The notes below the pieces were generated by a model, which did not search any database, was not told the origin of the DNA, and was given only the letters and a program-made list of their open reading frames with translations. Positions 51,101-63,927 of a stretch of 64,000 nucleotides of DNA are shown here, in pieces. The DNA is from Tubulanus polymorphus (lineage: Eukaryota > Nemertea > Palaeonemertea > Tubulaniformes > Tubulanidae): NCBI RefSeq assembly GCF_964204645.1, contig NC_134026.1, forward strand, positions 26,802,650 through 26,866,649. Reading direction: 5' to 3'. The translations under genes and the position numbers were made by a program. Position 1 is the stretch's first letter, and every line of letters begins with the position of its first letter.

Positions 51101-52219
51101 TTCAAATAATTGTTGATAATGCAATGCTCTCAGGTTAAGTCTCTGTCAGGATTGTAGAAAAAATCCCACCAATAATGGAAAAATGGCAATAATGATTTTT
51201 TTCATCAATTTAAGATGAACAAATGATGGTGATAAAATGCTTCAGACTTCTCCATCAGATACTCTACACACTCAAATATATCTAACTACCAATTATGAAT
51301 TTCATTTTAACTTTGAATGAACATTATATTATTATTATCTTTTTAGAAATTTTCATCGTAATTTGGTAATATTTTTTCAAGTTGAGTGAACTCTTGATCC
51401 ATGGTCAAACTATGTCCAATGTATGCAGAATTTCCAACTGATTCCATTCAAATCTTGTTATATGCCACAAAATTCAAAGTTGATATTTCGTTTCATACGA
51501 TTTTAATCTGCATTACAGGGAAATATACGTGTTCTAACTGAAACTGAGTCGGGGCCATTAGGAAAATATCAGGTTTCACTGTATTTGATGAGACAAAATT
51601 GCGTGTGTTATCGAGGCACGTGTTCATCACCAGGGGAATCACTGGACTTATATTCCTCTGCCTCATTACATATAATAGTGTTAATCATGTTTGTGCAACT
51701 GTCAATAGACTTGTCATTTTCTTCTGGTGTAATTTGTACGTGAATTGTATAGTATTAATTTTCAGTTGCTGTAGTTTTAGTGCATTATTATGTGGTTCCT
51801 AGCGGGGGGCCCTACATACCCTAACCACGCAAGAGACCAGCCTGCCCTAACTGACAGGCATCTGTGGCTATATTTGATATCGACAGAATCTTCTGATTTC
51901 TGAATTGTCTACTCATTGAGATGAATGACATTGGAAATGAGTGTTTCAAAAAGTACTCGGAAATTACACATTCATATTTCTTCGAAGGGTCCATTGGTAA
52001 TTTTTTCATTATAATGCAGGCATTCATAGAATTATGAGATAAACCATGTTTTTCATGAATCACTAGAAAATTGAAGATTATCAGTAAATGAATATTTCAT
52101 GCAGAAAGGCAAATAACTGAAACTTGTATAGTGTGGAAATTCAATAAAGCTTGTCATATTGCCGATTGTGTCTGGATATTTGTTCATATTGCTGCTCAAA
52201 CTAATAATGTTCAAGATTT
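48103..52219. other. Gene-poor region
   Basis: No gene recognised. The longest frame (minus, 50223-50573, 116 codons counted from a TTG) is AT-rich and has no motif. A more complex, CpG-containing stretch at about 48160-48560 stands out from the AT-rich flanks. Confidence 0.4.
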
Positions 52220-52560
52220 AATTAGTAAAAAAGAAAGTAGCTGGCACCGTGGAATGCGTGTGCTATGAGCACTGACCCGGGATTATGTCACCCGCCTTCC
52301 AGTTGCCGATTTAATCAGCTTTCATCCCCCTAAAACTAACAATTCAGCTCTTTCATCTGCCTGAGTCGCTTCGGGCTATTTTTTATCTCTGAACGGGATA
52401 ATGCCGGTGTCTTGGCTTACAGAATGATGCGCCGCGCTCGGTCACAGAATTTTTTCTGCCGCTGAAATAATTAAAGAAGCTGTACTACGTCCTTCGTATT
52501 GTTTGCAAACGATCAAATTGTACCAATTACAGAATGCCTTTGAGACAGCTTAATGCTTTT
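52220..52560. promoter_or_regulatory. Candidate cis-regulatory island
   Basis: This is a 340-bp stretch of complex, relatively CpG-rich sequence (for example TGCGCCGCGCTCGG near 52430) in AT-rich DNA. It contains GATTTAATCAGC, GAAATAATTAAAGAAGC and GTTTGCAAACGATCAAA, i.e. homeodomain- and forkhead/octamer-like cores. No reading frame of interest. Regulatory role inferred only. Confidence 0.28.
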
Positions 52561-55500
52561 TCAGGGTGCTGCTGCCACTTCAAAGTATGTCGCGGTGGTA
52601 AGAACTTTCAAGTATGACGATTAAATTATTTAATAAGGTTTCGGGGATTTTGGTTTTGTATATTCCCACAAAAGGCATAATTTGTTGTGCCTTATGAAAC
52701 TTTCTCTCAAGTACAGCAAAAGTTCAATGAGGTGGTTTCCTTCTTGCTTGGTTAGCACCACTTTTAACCTGAGTGTGAATGTTATTATCAACATGTACAC
52801 TATTATAATGTTCACACTTATTCTGCTAATTTAGTGTTAAATATGTGACAGGCCTTAACAACTATATAGTGGAATAGCCACACTCCTGGACCTGGTCAAT
52901 AGATAATACAGTTAGACACCCATTGCATACAAATTTATGATTAAAACAAAAATCCTTATTCCAAATGATACAACATTTCGGTCTCATTAGAGACCACCTT
53001 TAGATGTGACAACCCAATTAAGTTCTATTAGGATACCGGTATATGCCTTACTAGTGATGGGACTCAATAACCCTACAACAAACATTTGTTTTGTTCCACC
53101 CCGCACGATCTCTACATGTTGAGCCAAACCATCTTGGGTTCAATAATCAAATATTCATTTTTCAAAAATTTTCACTTTTGATAGAAACTTTTGATTATAC
53201 TATCCTTAAGTGGGAAACAAAGTTTTGTCTGAGGATTTTGTTTGATTCATGGCTTAAACTGGCAGAAAAACATTACATGAATAATGAACTAAACATGAAT
53301 TATGTGACAAAGACATATTTTTTATATGTTAAAGTTCAAAACAACAGTTTTAGCCTCTAATGGACGAATTCAGCTTAACGCTTAATGAATCCAGTTATTG
53401 TCCAAATGAGATAAGGGCCAAGACACTTTGATCAAATCTATGTCCATTATGAATCTCCAAGGATTATTAAATGAAACATCATTCACAATCGTCACCTCGT
53501 CTAGCAATGGGTGACATGGTGCGCATTTTAAGATACAGCATGCGAGACGCTCGCGATGTAATTTGATGGCACTCGGAGTCATGTTAATGCGTGCCCTGCG
53601 GATACTTGCAGCGAGTAATTATGACAGATAAAACCAGAAGGTAGATCCTGAAGATCTAAACCTCATGGGTTTTGCCATAAACTTCTCTCGATGAGCTCTG
53701 GTTTGTCAGTATCATTAATAAACACGGGCAACATTGAAAAACTGTCGTAATTTTCAGCCATGTGAGTCCGTGAATAAAAGCCATTATCATCGGCACAAAA
53801 TGCCCATCATCTGAGATGTGCATCATAAACCTAGCCAGACATAAGTAGATTACTAGCTAATAGTTGCGCGCTGACTGATTTAGAAAGAATATAATTGTGC
53901 ACACTGCACACCGATTTATAATTTTTCCATCTAAGTTGTCCAAGCGGGAGTGATTATTTCAGTCACAGATGACTATACGAGCGCGACACTATCAAGATAA
54001 ATATTGTCAGAGGAGGTGATTATACTGAAAGTTGAGTCAAGTTTGGTCGCTACGATCATCTGATTGAGGTGAAACACTGATTCCAAACATTCATCATGCG
54101 TAATCCGTTGATTGTGCCATTTTTCTCATGTAAATGATCTGAGCGACTGAAGTGTCACATTAAGTACTGACAGCTAACTGGACTACCCCTATGCCGTTAA
54201 TTAGATTAATAATGACTTGATGACTAATTAATTGCTAATGTGGTAGACATTTTTACCAATTATCATAGAACAATGCTGGATGCACGTACATGTGCCACTA
54301 AATAAGCCAAAATGTATCGTTTCTATTATGATGTTTCTGATTCAAGTTTAAATAGTTCCATCTTCATCAGCAAGACTCAATTGTGTCCGGACTGATGGCT
54401 ATCCAAGCTGATGGCATGTGGCAGAATTAACATATAATTTTGAGCTTGTGTGTTTGTTTGAGGCCAGAATTCATAGTTGGTGTCATCAGTGGACGCAAAT
54501 ATGGGAACCATGTATTGAACTGGACAAATGACAATTCATTTCTGGTCACTGGTTTGGGATTGTCAGTCTGATGCACAGTACTCAGTCAAGTGTACTGATA
54601 GCCAATGGCCATGATTAAGATAGCAGTCTGCAGAATCCTAAAGTAAATTGAATGTAATCACTATTTTGGTCTGCCAGATTTGCCACTTTTGCTTTAGGCT
54701 TTGCGTGCTAAAGAAAGAAGTAAGTAAACTGGCTGACCACTGTAGATGGGATTCTGGACAGGTGTGTTTGCTAATAATTCACGCTCCAAACTGTCAAAGA
54801 TTCTAAGTTTGAAGAAATCTTGATTGTTGAAATGGGCGTAAATCCTAATAAACCTGATCAGACTTTGGTGATGCACTTGATAGAATTAGTTCCATGCAGC
54901 ATGCTGCTTTGTAATTAAATACTAGATAATCAAAGCAAATTATGTGTATTTCTGTCTCTATATTCGTTGTACTCTCAACCTCTTACTGCCTATTTACTTA
55001 TGCCATTCAGTACCATTTGTCCAATTGGTAAGTGTTTAGTTAAGAACCTGTTAACTTTCATAGCAACCATCTGCCTATGGGTTACAATTTCAGGATTGTC
55101 TTTAGATAAGCCCGCATTTAAATCATCCGGAGCCATCTGGTTCCTGTATCAAAATTATTCCACATTATTAAATCAATCTTGATTTTTTTCTTTGTTTGGA
55201 AATTGAATGCTTCATAGCCAGTGTTAGAATATAGAAGTTGAAGAATAATTATCTTACATTATGAATTGATTAGAATCCAAGACCAAGCCTAGTAGTCACT
55301 TTCCTACTTTCTCTTAATCTTACTTATGAGTTCAGTATAATATTACAGCTGCCGCAATATATAAAATCTAGTGTTAACAAGATTGAAAATGGCAATTAAA
55401 ATAGTAGTTCTCATCTTGAAATTCTTTTTCCACTGCTTGTAAATGTTTTTCATCTCAAGATTCTCATCATATTTATCTAATACTTATGTGAATAAAAATG

Positions 55501-55639
55501 CTTTTACTTTATCATAATCTGCAACATCAGGGACCAGCATTCTGTCTGGCTAATGTAATATGGAATGGATTGACTGATGAAAGGTTTCTGTTAATTCAGG
55601 GACTTAAGCCTGTTTTGTCACGAAATAGCATTTCTCGTG
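52561..55639. other. Gene-poor region
   Basis: No gene, RNA gene or repeat recognised. Frames up to 89 codons (53091-53360) lack motifs. Confidence 0.4.
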
Positions 55640-56010
55640 AATGAAATGGCACAATATAAACCGGGCCCTGCCCTTCAGTCATTATTTAACTCCATAATCC
55701 GCATTTAATTACATATTGACAATGCCGTATAGAGATGATGCCAACTTCCGGAATCTTATCATCTGTTGTCTCATCGATCAGTTGATCTACAATAAACCTC
55801 TCCGATCGATCCTCACGCGATTCAATGGGTGCTCAGCGTCTTTATATAATTGCTCGTCTCTTGGCGGTGAACAGTCTCATTTCTGACTTACGCCAAACTT
55901 TTGACAATAGCCATCGATCTTCGGCCGTGCACCTGCATTGTATACGCTGGTTTATAGATTCAGCGTTGTGCTATTCAGCGTGCGCACGCGGGTGTCGCCT
56001 GCGCACTTAA
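55640..56010. promoter_or_regulatory. Candidate cis-regulatory island, CpG-containing
   Basis: The stretch runs from AAACCGGGCCCTGCCC through CTCCGATCGATCCTCACGCG to CAGCGTGCGCACGCGGGTG and is clearly richer in CpG than the DNA around it. It includes a CATTTAATTACAT homeodomain-type site. A 61-codon frame (55825-56010) covers part of it but has no recognisable features. It may be an enhancer or the promoter of an unseen transcript. Confidence 0.28.
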
Positions 56011-59000
56011 ATGGATTCTTTAATATTTCTGTGAATGATTAGCAGCGCAGTAAATACTATCGGATCAAAGGCAAGCTATTAGGCGAAATAAAATGTATTG
56101 ATTCCTGAAAGACTTTGGTTATTAAATTCACCGTGAAAACGCATCTGCTTCGATGCGATATAATAACTGCAGCACCGTGTCAGATACTAATTTTACCAGT
56201 TAGTCCGGTGAAGTTATATGACATTTTTGGCTTCATTAAACAAGTGACAATAGTACGAGAGAGGTAGATTCCATATGATAGGTTATTGGTATATTATAGT
56301 TAGATAAACAGAAGCTGAAACTTCAAAGGACATTCAGATTTCAACTTTTTTCATCTTCATGCAGATCTAAGAGCAAACTAAATGCCACTATAAATTTGAC
56401 TGTCAAGCACAGATATTTAGTTAATGTTTCATTGCGCTATTGGTATAATTGTGGTATTATTCTGGCATCTAACGAAAACTAAACAACTTTGAAAAAACAG
56501 CATCAGTTGCTCAAAGACCATCTAAATTTAAATTTAACAGAATTAAAATCACAGGGGGATTTGTGGTTACAATTGGCATAGAGGTGAAAAATAGGTCAAT
56601 GAATTAAACCCACCAGTCTAGCTATTCATATGGTGATATTTGGATGGGGGCAGAGCCATCTGCATTCAGTCGAGGAGACCAATTCTATTGAAAATTGTAC
56701 TTGGCAACACGATGCCCGGAGCACAATAATTAAGGGAGGAAATGGAGGGCAGATGTGACAAAATACAGTGAAACATGTATAGAATCTTCATGTGAAAAAT
56801 TGAGCATTAGCAAATTTAGCTTTGGAGATCCTTAAGATCATGAAAACTATCAACCTTGAACTAATGGGCTCAGCCTTGAAGAATTATGTAGATTTTTATG
56901 TTTTAACTTTCTAGGTTTGTCTTATTCTTTAAGTACAATACAATTGAAGGTTTTGAACCGAGTATTTAATCTGTCATCGAATTATTTTATGTCATTGATT
57001 TCTTCCAACTGCGTTGCTTCAACTTATTCAACTTTTTTTGTACATTAGAAAAGTCTTATAGTGCATTCAGATGTGGTATAATCAGATACATTTGGCTCAT
57101 TTGCATTTCTGAAGGCACATATGTAAAGAATTCTATCTTTTAGAATGATATTGCTCAATCTATTCAACTTGGTGAAACTTGCCTTCTATTCAATCAAATG
57201 ATTCAACTACCTTATATTCACACATTCTCTTTAAGCCAAATTCGAGTAGTCTGGGGTACAGTGGTCATTTCCTTTTCATGGATTATTTCATGAGACCCTT
57301 AGGCGGTAGATATACAGCATAGCATCTGAGCTCATTAGAGGACCTTGTAGGGTGTTTATTAACATAGAATTCCGGATATTTACACGGACTAGATTGATTT
57401 TAGCTTAGTTTTAGCCCAAGGATGTCATAATGACCTAGTTTCAAAATTTGCTGCTGTATTCTAATCAAGAAAGAGAATTTTGTGCAATTCGTTTGCCCTT
57501 AGGACAAGTGCATTTGTACCTTCTGTTTTCCTTGGAGTTTGGCATAATCTGTTCACACCCTCCTATGATGCCACCAAAAGCCAGCGGCGTATTTTTCAAT
57601 GTATTATGTATTTTCTGTAATGTGAACTGTGTCACCAATAGAAAGTGAGTTTCTTTCTATGTTGAGCTAATCAAGAAAAAATTGTTGATTTTTATACCAT
57701 CAAATATCATGGAATAGCAGAATAAAGTGATTTATAGCTGCAGTCACATGAGCGCTTTCGCCATGGACCAGATTTGGTCCCGGTCAACCTGCGCACTTGT
57801 GTTAGATGTATCCGTGCCTGTTTGACACGGGCAAGAATCGAACCAGACCAGTGCTTGATTTTAGAACAGGTCAAATTATTCCTTGTGAGTGATAACTGGT
57901 CCTGAAAATGACTTAAAGGTTAAAGCAGTGCCAAATATCTTAGGTGGTGTGTTAAGATATAAGCATTAATTGGGCCCCACCCGAAATATCACAGCTGCCC
58001 CTCTAAAAGCGGACAGCTGATTCCTTAGGTTTTGTTTCCTATAATACATTCACAAAATGAAGCCTCTTATTATTCCGTATCATTCTATAGGATCTATTGA
58101 TAGGAGGTATTCTTTAGAAACGTATTTGGAAGCGTGCTGGCTCATGGCTAAACATTTAAGTATTCGTCTATTGTACTTCTTGGCACACTTCTGGCACATT
58201 CCCTTACATGGCGTTTTTAATTACATCTTTCTTCCTGGTCCTTGTATGGACTAGGATATAGCATCCTTTAATAGCATACCAATGCTTGGGCAGATGTTTT
58301 CGTAGAGTTTGTGAGATTTCAAAATCAGCCTATCAAACATCAGCTTCATATAACCTATTTTCTTGATACAGGTGTTGGAAGTTTGGGTCAAGGGTCATTT
58401 TTGGCAATTCAAGCATGGCAGCACGCGCGCATTACAATTGCATATTGTTCAGACCCTCTTAGTATTAAACTTTGATGCAGATATCGTAAAGCATTTACAA
58501 TTATAATGGGTTCAGCTGCTGGATGTATGTTTATGTATTTGATTTTTTGATATTATTTCATCCACTGGACTCAAGCATTTACTCCTGTGTATGAAATATA
58601 CTAGTCATAAGTTAGTAAACTGATTCTTGTATATTTTTTCCAAAGGTGAAGAAATATTTTACTAGGATTTTGTTACTTTTTTTAAGACTTTGGATAATAC
58701 ATAGTACATTTGAATCATTCATGAATTTTTATCATACAAAACATTATGATTCTTGTAGTTTGTTTTCTTGTATAGTTTCACTCAACAACCATATAACTTG
58801 AACTTTTCAGAAATCCAACTTTCAAATGTGGATACTGGGGCCTCAACTGAGAGTCTGCACTATTAAAGATTTATAATATCTATTTTTATTTCTATTTTTA
58901 GAATGATGTATGAATGAAAGGTCAACAGAAAAAGAATACCCGGTAATTGATTAGAGATGTGACTTTACAGTTTGTACATTTCAATTTTTAAAATGTATAT

Positions 59001-59599
59001 TGACATTGTAAATAAAGTATTGTTTATTTAGATGAAATTATTGTGTTAATTCAGTTATTAGCTGTCCCAGCAAACAACTTCCAACTCGTCGAAATCTGCA
59101 GCAGGATTGATGATAAATGGATGTCAATTCTTGAAAAGTTCTACAAGAAAAACTTCTGTTAAAATATAATGATACACATTTTCGTGTTCAATTCAATAAT
59201 ACTTGTGTTAACCAAATATGTACTTATTCAAAACTCATATAAACAATGAATTGTCATAACAACACTCTCCAAACTTAGTGATGACGCGGTTAAAGATGGC
59301 ATTGAAAATATATTGTATTTTTATCGTTAAAGTAGTTTTACTGGGGTTGTATTAAACATCAAACATTTCAAATAACATGCATTAAATTGTGACACATCCC
59401 TGCGAAGATTTAATTTGACAAAAACAAAAACCCTTCTCTATCATCGTGTGAACATGAATATCAATTTAATTAGTTTTTTTAGCGCCGTTCTGAGATACAT
59501 ATCTGCAAATGATGCCGGGCACTTGGGTTCTCGTCCCATGGTGACCCGTTTTGTATCATTCAAAATTTGACATATTTCAATTGACAAGTGTTGGGCAAA
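56011..59599. other. Gene-poor region
   Basis: No gene recognised. At 57770-57850 two mini-hairpins (GGACCAGATTTGGTCC; CCGTG...CACGG) and a GAATCGAACC string occur, but they do not form a tRNA. Confidence 0.4.
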
Positions 59600-62569
59600 C
59601 TAGGCATCTCTACTAGGACTTTTCATGCGAGCACGAGCCATCTGCCAACGCGTTTTCACGACTATTCATCCCGACACGCGACCACGCGCGTTCCCATGAC
59701 TACAGTCGGATTAATTTGTATTATAATAACCCGATTTCATTGCTAAGACTGGCAGGGGGCTTGCTATGGGCCACGGTGCAAACATTCATAATTGCGAGAC
59801 CACTTCATAACTTTGGTTGTTTCTGTTCGTGTAAGACTATACTGTTACGCTGTTTTTCCCGTCCCCAACGTAAGACTTTGGTACCTTACTGCTGATAAAG
59901 ACTTATTTGCCTCTTGTTGACATGATACCCATATTGATGCAGCTGCCCGTGGAACTCTTTGATGTAAAGGAGCCATCTGGCACTGACGTCATTAGTGCTC
60001 TATAGGTACAAGGTGTGGTCTCCATAAAATCACCTGCCTATGTACACAGTAGATACGTCCCGCGCTTAGATGTAACCACTGTTTAAAACTTTTTAAAGTG
60101 TTAATCAAAAAACTGTAAAACACAGTTTTTTGTAGTTGGGAATGTTAGAAAGATGTATATATATATATATACATAGTTTTTTTTGTGGAAGAAACTTTTT
60201 AGGGTAAAGATGGTTGGAATGACGTCATCGTTTTATCCGGTGCAAAAAATCGACATTGATTTTTGCCGCAAGCTAACTTCTAATTCCCAGCTCTAATCTG
60301 CTAGAATATTCGAGAATCGGGGGATATTTGAAGAGAGAATCTCCAGTGAGGCCTGTATACGCGCATGACGCCTGTTTCACCAGGCACGCGCTCTTGCACA
60401 CGCGATGCCACATCGCGCTTATTCATAACCAAATGAGGTAAAGTGGTCGCGTGCGCCTTGCGTTCAGTTTAATTGTAATGTAGATTTTTTATCCCCCATA
60501 ACTCAAAGGATCTAGCCACGGGCTTTTTTAAATGAATGCGTATATGGTCGGACTTGATAAATACGTATTTCGGAACGCATTTCGTTGTCGTCAATGGGTC
60601 TGAATCGTATGTAATTCATATATTTAGATACCCGCTCAGTTTCAATTTTTAGTTTAAACATTAGATCATTTCTTACCTACTGTATATTATGAAAACTATT
60701 TTTTCTCGACATAGCACTCCACGACGGTGATCATTGGTCGAAAAAGCTAACACATATATTTTTTCACGGTGGGGATTGTTTATCATGGGCTCCAGGAGTA
60801 CCTATGTCTGGGTTATGACAGCATAGTTATACGACCCCCACAGCTGACATCAATTTCTGACGTTTACAGAAGCTTTTGGCCGAATTCTTCCCTCATGTGT
60901 TTAGCATACGTTGCGTATTGCCTTCTTCGGGGTCATGGTATAACATCTGTCAGATAGAAGACTAGTGAGAGGGAGTTTATTTGATCAGATAAAACTTTTT
61001 GTACCTAGGCAGGGGCGCATTTAGAGCTCCCTCTATTTTTTGCCAAAATACGTCACATCATCACATCATTTTTTATACTTACTCTCAGAAAATGGTTAAT
61101 TTTTTTCGAATAAGACCAGTCACCAACTTCAAATGATTCGGAAGGATACACTGTCTATATTGATTGACACTGAAGCCATAACCTACCATGGCGCCCTTTC
61201 TCTTTGATGTATACATATATAATTATTTCCAACCCACTTTCAAATTCCTAACGACGTTATCATTTCTTTGGCTTTCATTTTGTTTTAAATTGTAAAAAAA
61301 TCTCAGGATACGAATATTTTGAGACCGTCCCTATGCCTGCGTTCGTTACTTGATATGAGACGCACAAATGGGGTGCTGTTTTTATAAAACTAGAGTAAAC
61401 TACTTAAATCAGCAACAGACGTGTCGTGTGCGGGGCCTTAGTCCGTCTATCAGTCAACCCTATCTTTTAGAGACGGCAGGTGCAACAGCTCAAAATACCA
61501 GTTTCGTGGTCTGGCCAAGCAAAATCAACACCTCTAGTAAATTTCCGCGAGGTAAACACGATGAAAGAGATGAAAAGATCTTTAATCATGGACATATATC
61601 CGAGTTAATTAGATACTGCCGCATATACGTATATCACTGTATACACAGTTCAGCGCATTGGTGTTTCTAACGCAAATTCAAAAATCACAAACACTTCAAA
61701 GTAAGAAAAGGGTCGTTAATGGTATACTTTTATGTTTGGATTATAGTTATAAATGTCAATTTTTCAATTTTGAGTTGTTTGGATAAAGTTTGCCGCTTGT
61801 TTGGTGGCTGACATTGAATCAACGGTGGGATGATGTCCACATAGACGGAACAGCCACGCGTGTTTTTCAGATTACTACGCTACTCGCTTCGGAACTCATA
61901 AACTCCGCCTATCAACGACAGCTGGTGTATTTCACATGTGCTCACAGTTTTCAATTCACAGTAAACATGGCCAAATTTCATCTACCAGTCGCCCCGATAC
62001 CACCTCATATATTTATACGTATACACATACATATATATGTATCGTAATTTCATCTTATCAGACTCAGAGTAACGTTTCCATCAAAACAGCGTATATTATA
62101 CACTCGCCTTGAAACATAATCAAACTCCAAAACAACATCTCCCCGAAATATAAATAGTTTAAAGATTGAAATAGTTATGGTTTTAGTGTTTATAAGAAAC
62201 ATTTCCAGTCTACTGATGTGAACTTTTCACGTTGGAGTACAGGGTAAATCGTTTAACCGCGATGATATGTGATTCCAAGAAATCCCGCGTATAATTTATT
62301 TACCCCATATAACGCATATTATTAAACTCGATGTATTAGGCTTATGTCGATTAATCAGTTTCTAGGGATTGACAGGACACTTAGCAACGTTATTCTCATC
62401 AAAGATCGCAACCTATGTTGTGATATTGATAATTCGTGAAATATCTTTAACGAGAATTGCAAAATTCGAGAAAAAATTGCTGATGCGATGAAAATCTTCA
62501 AGCATGGCAGTCGGTATTTCTCGCTAAGCCACGCCTATTTCACTCGCACCTTTGGCTTGTTTACGTTCA
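59600..62569. other. SoxC-proximal upstream region
   Basis: The 3 kb before the SoxC promoter contains CpG-rich patches (59630-59700; 60350-60450, with ACGCGCATGACGCC-like strings), a TA microsatellite near 60155-60172, and open frames at 61368-61670 (begins MGCC, with a GAG/GTAAAC donor inside) and 61790-62047. None of the frames is recognised. Promoter-proximal regulatory sequence is likely, by position. Confidence 0.35.
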
Positions 62570-62680
62570 GCCAGCCAATCCGACCAATCAAGAAGGCGTT
62601 TTGCGACAGCTGATTGGTTCATACATTAGTCACGTGGTCTGTTGGTCTATATAAGCGTACGAAAACCGCATGCTAGACCA
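62570..62680 (+). promoter_or_regulatory. SoxC core promoter: CCAAT boxes, E-box, TATA box
   Basis: CCAAT boxes lie at 62575-62579 and 62584-62588, with an inverted one (ATTGG) at 62613-62617. They are followed by a perfect CACGTG E-box at 62631-62636 and TATATAAG at 62648-62655. The usual 25-30 nt spacing predicts transcription start near 62675-62685, giving a 5' leader of about 70-75 nt. Order and spacing are those of a focused, regulated promoter (NF-Y, bHLH-zip, TBP). The motifs are seen; use is inferred. Confidence 0.75.
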
Positions 62681-62701
62681 ATTTTTACACCGTCTTCCTT
62701 C

Positions 62702-62752
62702 ATGCGCTCGTGGAATACTATTATTTATATGCTCAGACTTGGACATTCGTAA
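62702..62752 (+). CDS. 16-codon upstream ORF whose stop overlaps the SoxC start
   Basis: ATG at 62702 opens a short frame ([16 protein letters not shown]) that ends with TAA at 62750-62752. The last A of this stop is the first base of the SoxC ATG (TAATG). If transcription starts near 62680, this is the first AUG of the mRNA. A scanning ribosome would translate it and could reinitiate at or just after the SoxC start, so it is a likely translational control element. Whether it is translated is unknown. Confidence 0.5.
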   Translation: MRSWNTIIYMLRLGHS

Positions 62753-63927
62753 TGATACCACAGTCAACCTCAAACAAGATGTCACTGGAAAATTATACCG
62801 AAGAATCAATGAACAATCCAGTATCAGCAATGACGATGTCAAATACTACGACGACTAGCATTGCTATGTGTATGGATAATCAAGCTGACCTGAATAACGC
62901 CGCCGAATTTGGTTCGCAGTCTATCACGCCAGGGTCGTCGACTCCATACACCGATGCTACAAACTGTAAGAAAATTACCAACCATGTCAAGCGACCTATG
63001 AACGCATTCATGGTATGGTCGCAGATCGAGAGGAGAAAAATCTCCGAAGTGCAGCCAGATATGCATAATGCTGAAATCAGCAAAAGACTTGGAAAGCGTT
63101 GGAAGACTCTCAGTGAGCCTGAGAGACAACCGTACATTGAAGAAGCCGAACGACTTCGTCTGTTACATATGCAGGAATATCCGGATTATAAATATCGTCC
63201 ACGAAAGAAAGTGAAACCATCTTGCACTGGTATCAAGCCGGATACGGGAAAAGTGACGAAAAAGCCAACCGTCTCGAAGGTAGATAGAAAGAAACAACTC
63301 GTGCAAGAACAAAATAATAACAATAACAATACTTTAACGTATACGAACTCGGCGACCTCGTATGTGCAAAATAATAGTCAGGTCGCCAATAAGTTGAAAC
63401 TGAAGCTTACTATCGATAAGAAATTCAGGGAAAGCATCAAAGCCAGCCAGAGTGTGCCTCTTCTGGTCAGTCAGCTGACACCACCCGCCAAAGTGCCCTG
63501 CAGTCCGATGGCAGAACACCCGCCAACGCCGGAATCCAGTTTTTACGATGATGTGGATGGCATTTTCGAAACGCCCGAACCGTCTCCTCGCGAACACGTT
63601 CATATCAAATCGGAAATAATCGTGGGTCATCCGATGCAGCAGGTAAATCAGTTAAACCAGCAGCAAAATGACCAACAAATGGACAATCCAACCCTCGCCG
63701 ACCTGGACAATTTAACGGATATATTGCAATTGCCCACTAACTGGCAGATGGAACTTAATAATCTCGACTTGGGCAAGTTGGCCGAACAGGACTTTAATTT
63801 CGACATGACCGGAACGGCTAATTCTCACTTCGAGTTCCCAGATTACTCAACACCCGAGGTGACGGAAATGATTCAAAGTGACTGGTTGTTGGATTCGAGC
63901 TTGGGTTCGTTAATTTCGGCGCAATAA
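62752..63927 (+). CDS. SoxC: SoxC (Sox4/Sox11 group) HMG-box transcription factor, intronless, 391 aa
   Basis: SoxC proteins are nuclear HMG-box factors that bind the minor groove at (A/T)(A/T)CAA(A/T)G and drive neuronal and progenitor differentiation. The HMG domain spans about residues 78-156: [37 protein letters not shown], then [14 protein letters not shown]. The SQIERRKI and the KYRPRKKVK tail (a nuclear localisation signal) are group-C features. A poly-Asn run, an LKLKL segment, a Pro/Ser/Thr-rich PEST-like region and an IKSE SUMO-type motif (Lys286) follow. The C-terminal group-C activation domain (about 360-391, [15 protein letters not shown]...SDWLL) is intact. The frame could extend upstream only to a GTG, so the start is ATG 62752 or the in-frame ATG 62779 (AAGATGT, 382 aa). 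The single exon is normal for SoxC. Confidence 0.96.
   Translation: MIPQSTSNKMSLENYTEESMNNPVSAMTMSNTTTTSIAMCMDNQADLNNAAEFGSQSITPGSSTPYTDATNCKKITNHVKRPMNAFMVWSQIERRKISEVQPDMHNAEISKRLGKRWKTLSEPERQPYIEEAERLRLLHMQEYPDYKYRPRKKVKPSCTGIKPDTGKVTKKPTVSKVDRKKQLVQEQNNNNNNTLTYTNSATSYVQNNSQVANKLKLKLTIDKKFRESIKASQSVPLLVSQLTPPAKVPCSPMAEHPPTPESSFYDDVDGIFETPEPSPREHVHIKSEIIVGHPMQQVNQLNQQQNDQQMDNPTLADLDNLTDILQLPTNWQMELNNLDLGKLAEQDFNFDMTGTANSHFEFPDYSTPEVTEMIQSDWLLDSSLGSLISAQ

Noticed and set aside
57811-57860. GAATCGAACC string on the plus strand, resembling a minus-strand tRNA B box (GGTTCGATTC)
   Set aside because: The flanking bases do not form a T-arm stem and no acceptor or anticodon arm can be placed.
61368-61670. 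100-codon frame beginning MGCC (acylation-like) 1 kb upstream of SoxC
   Set aside because: The start context is weak, no family is recognised and there is no supporting splice partner. More likely chance or part of an unannotated leader.
62670-62858. 62-codon plus-strand frame starting at ATG 62670
   Set aside because: It begins upstream of the transcription start predicted from the TATA box, and its remainder overlaps SoxC in another frame.
62839-63630. Minus-strand open frames of 85-98 codons
   Set aside because: They are antisense shadows of the SoxC coding sequence.
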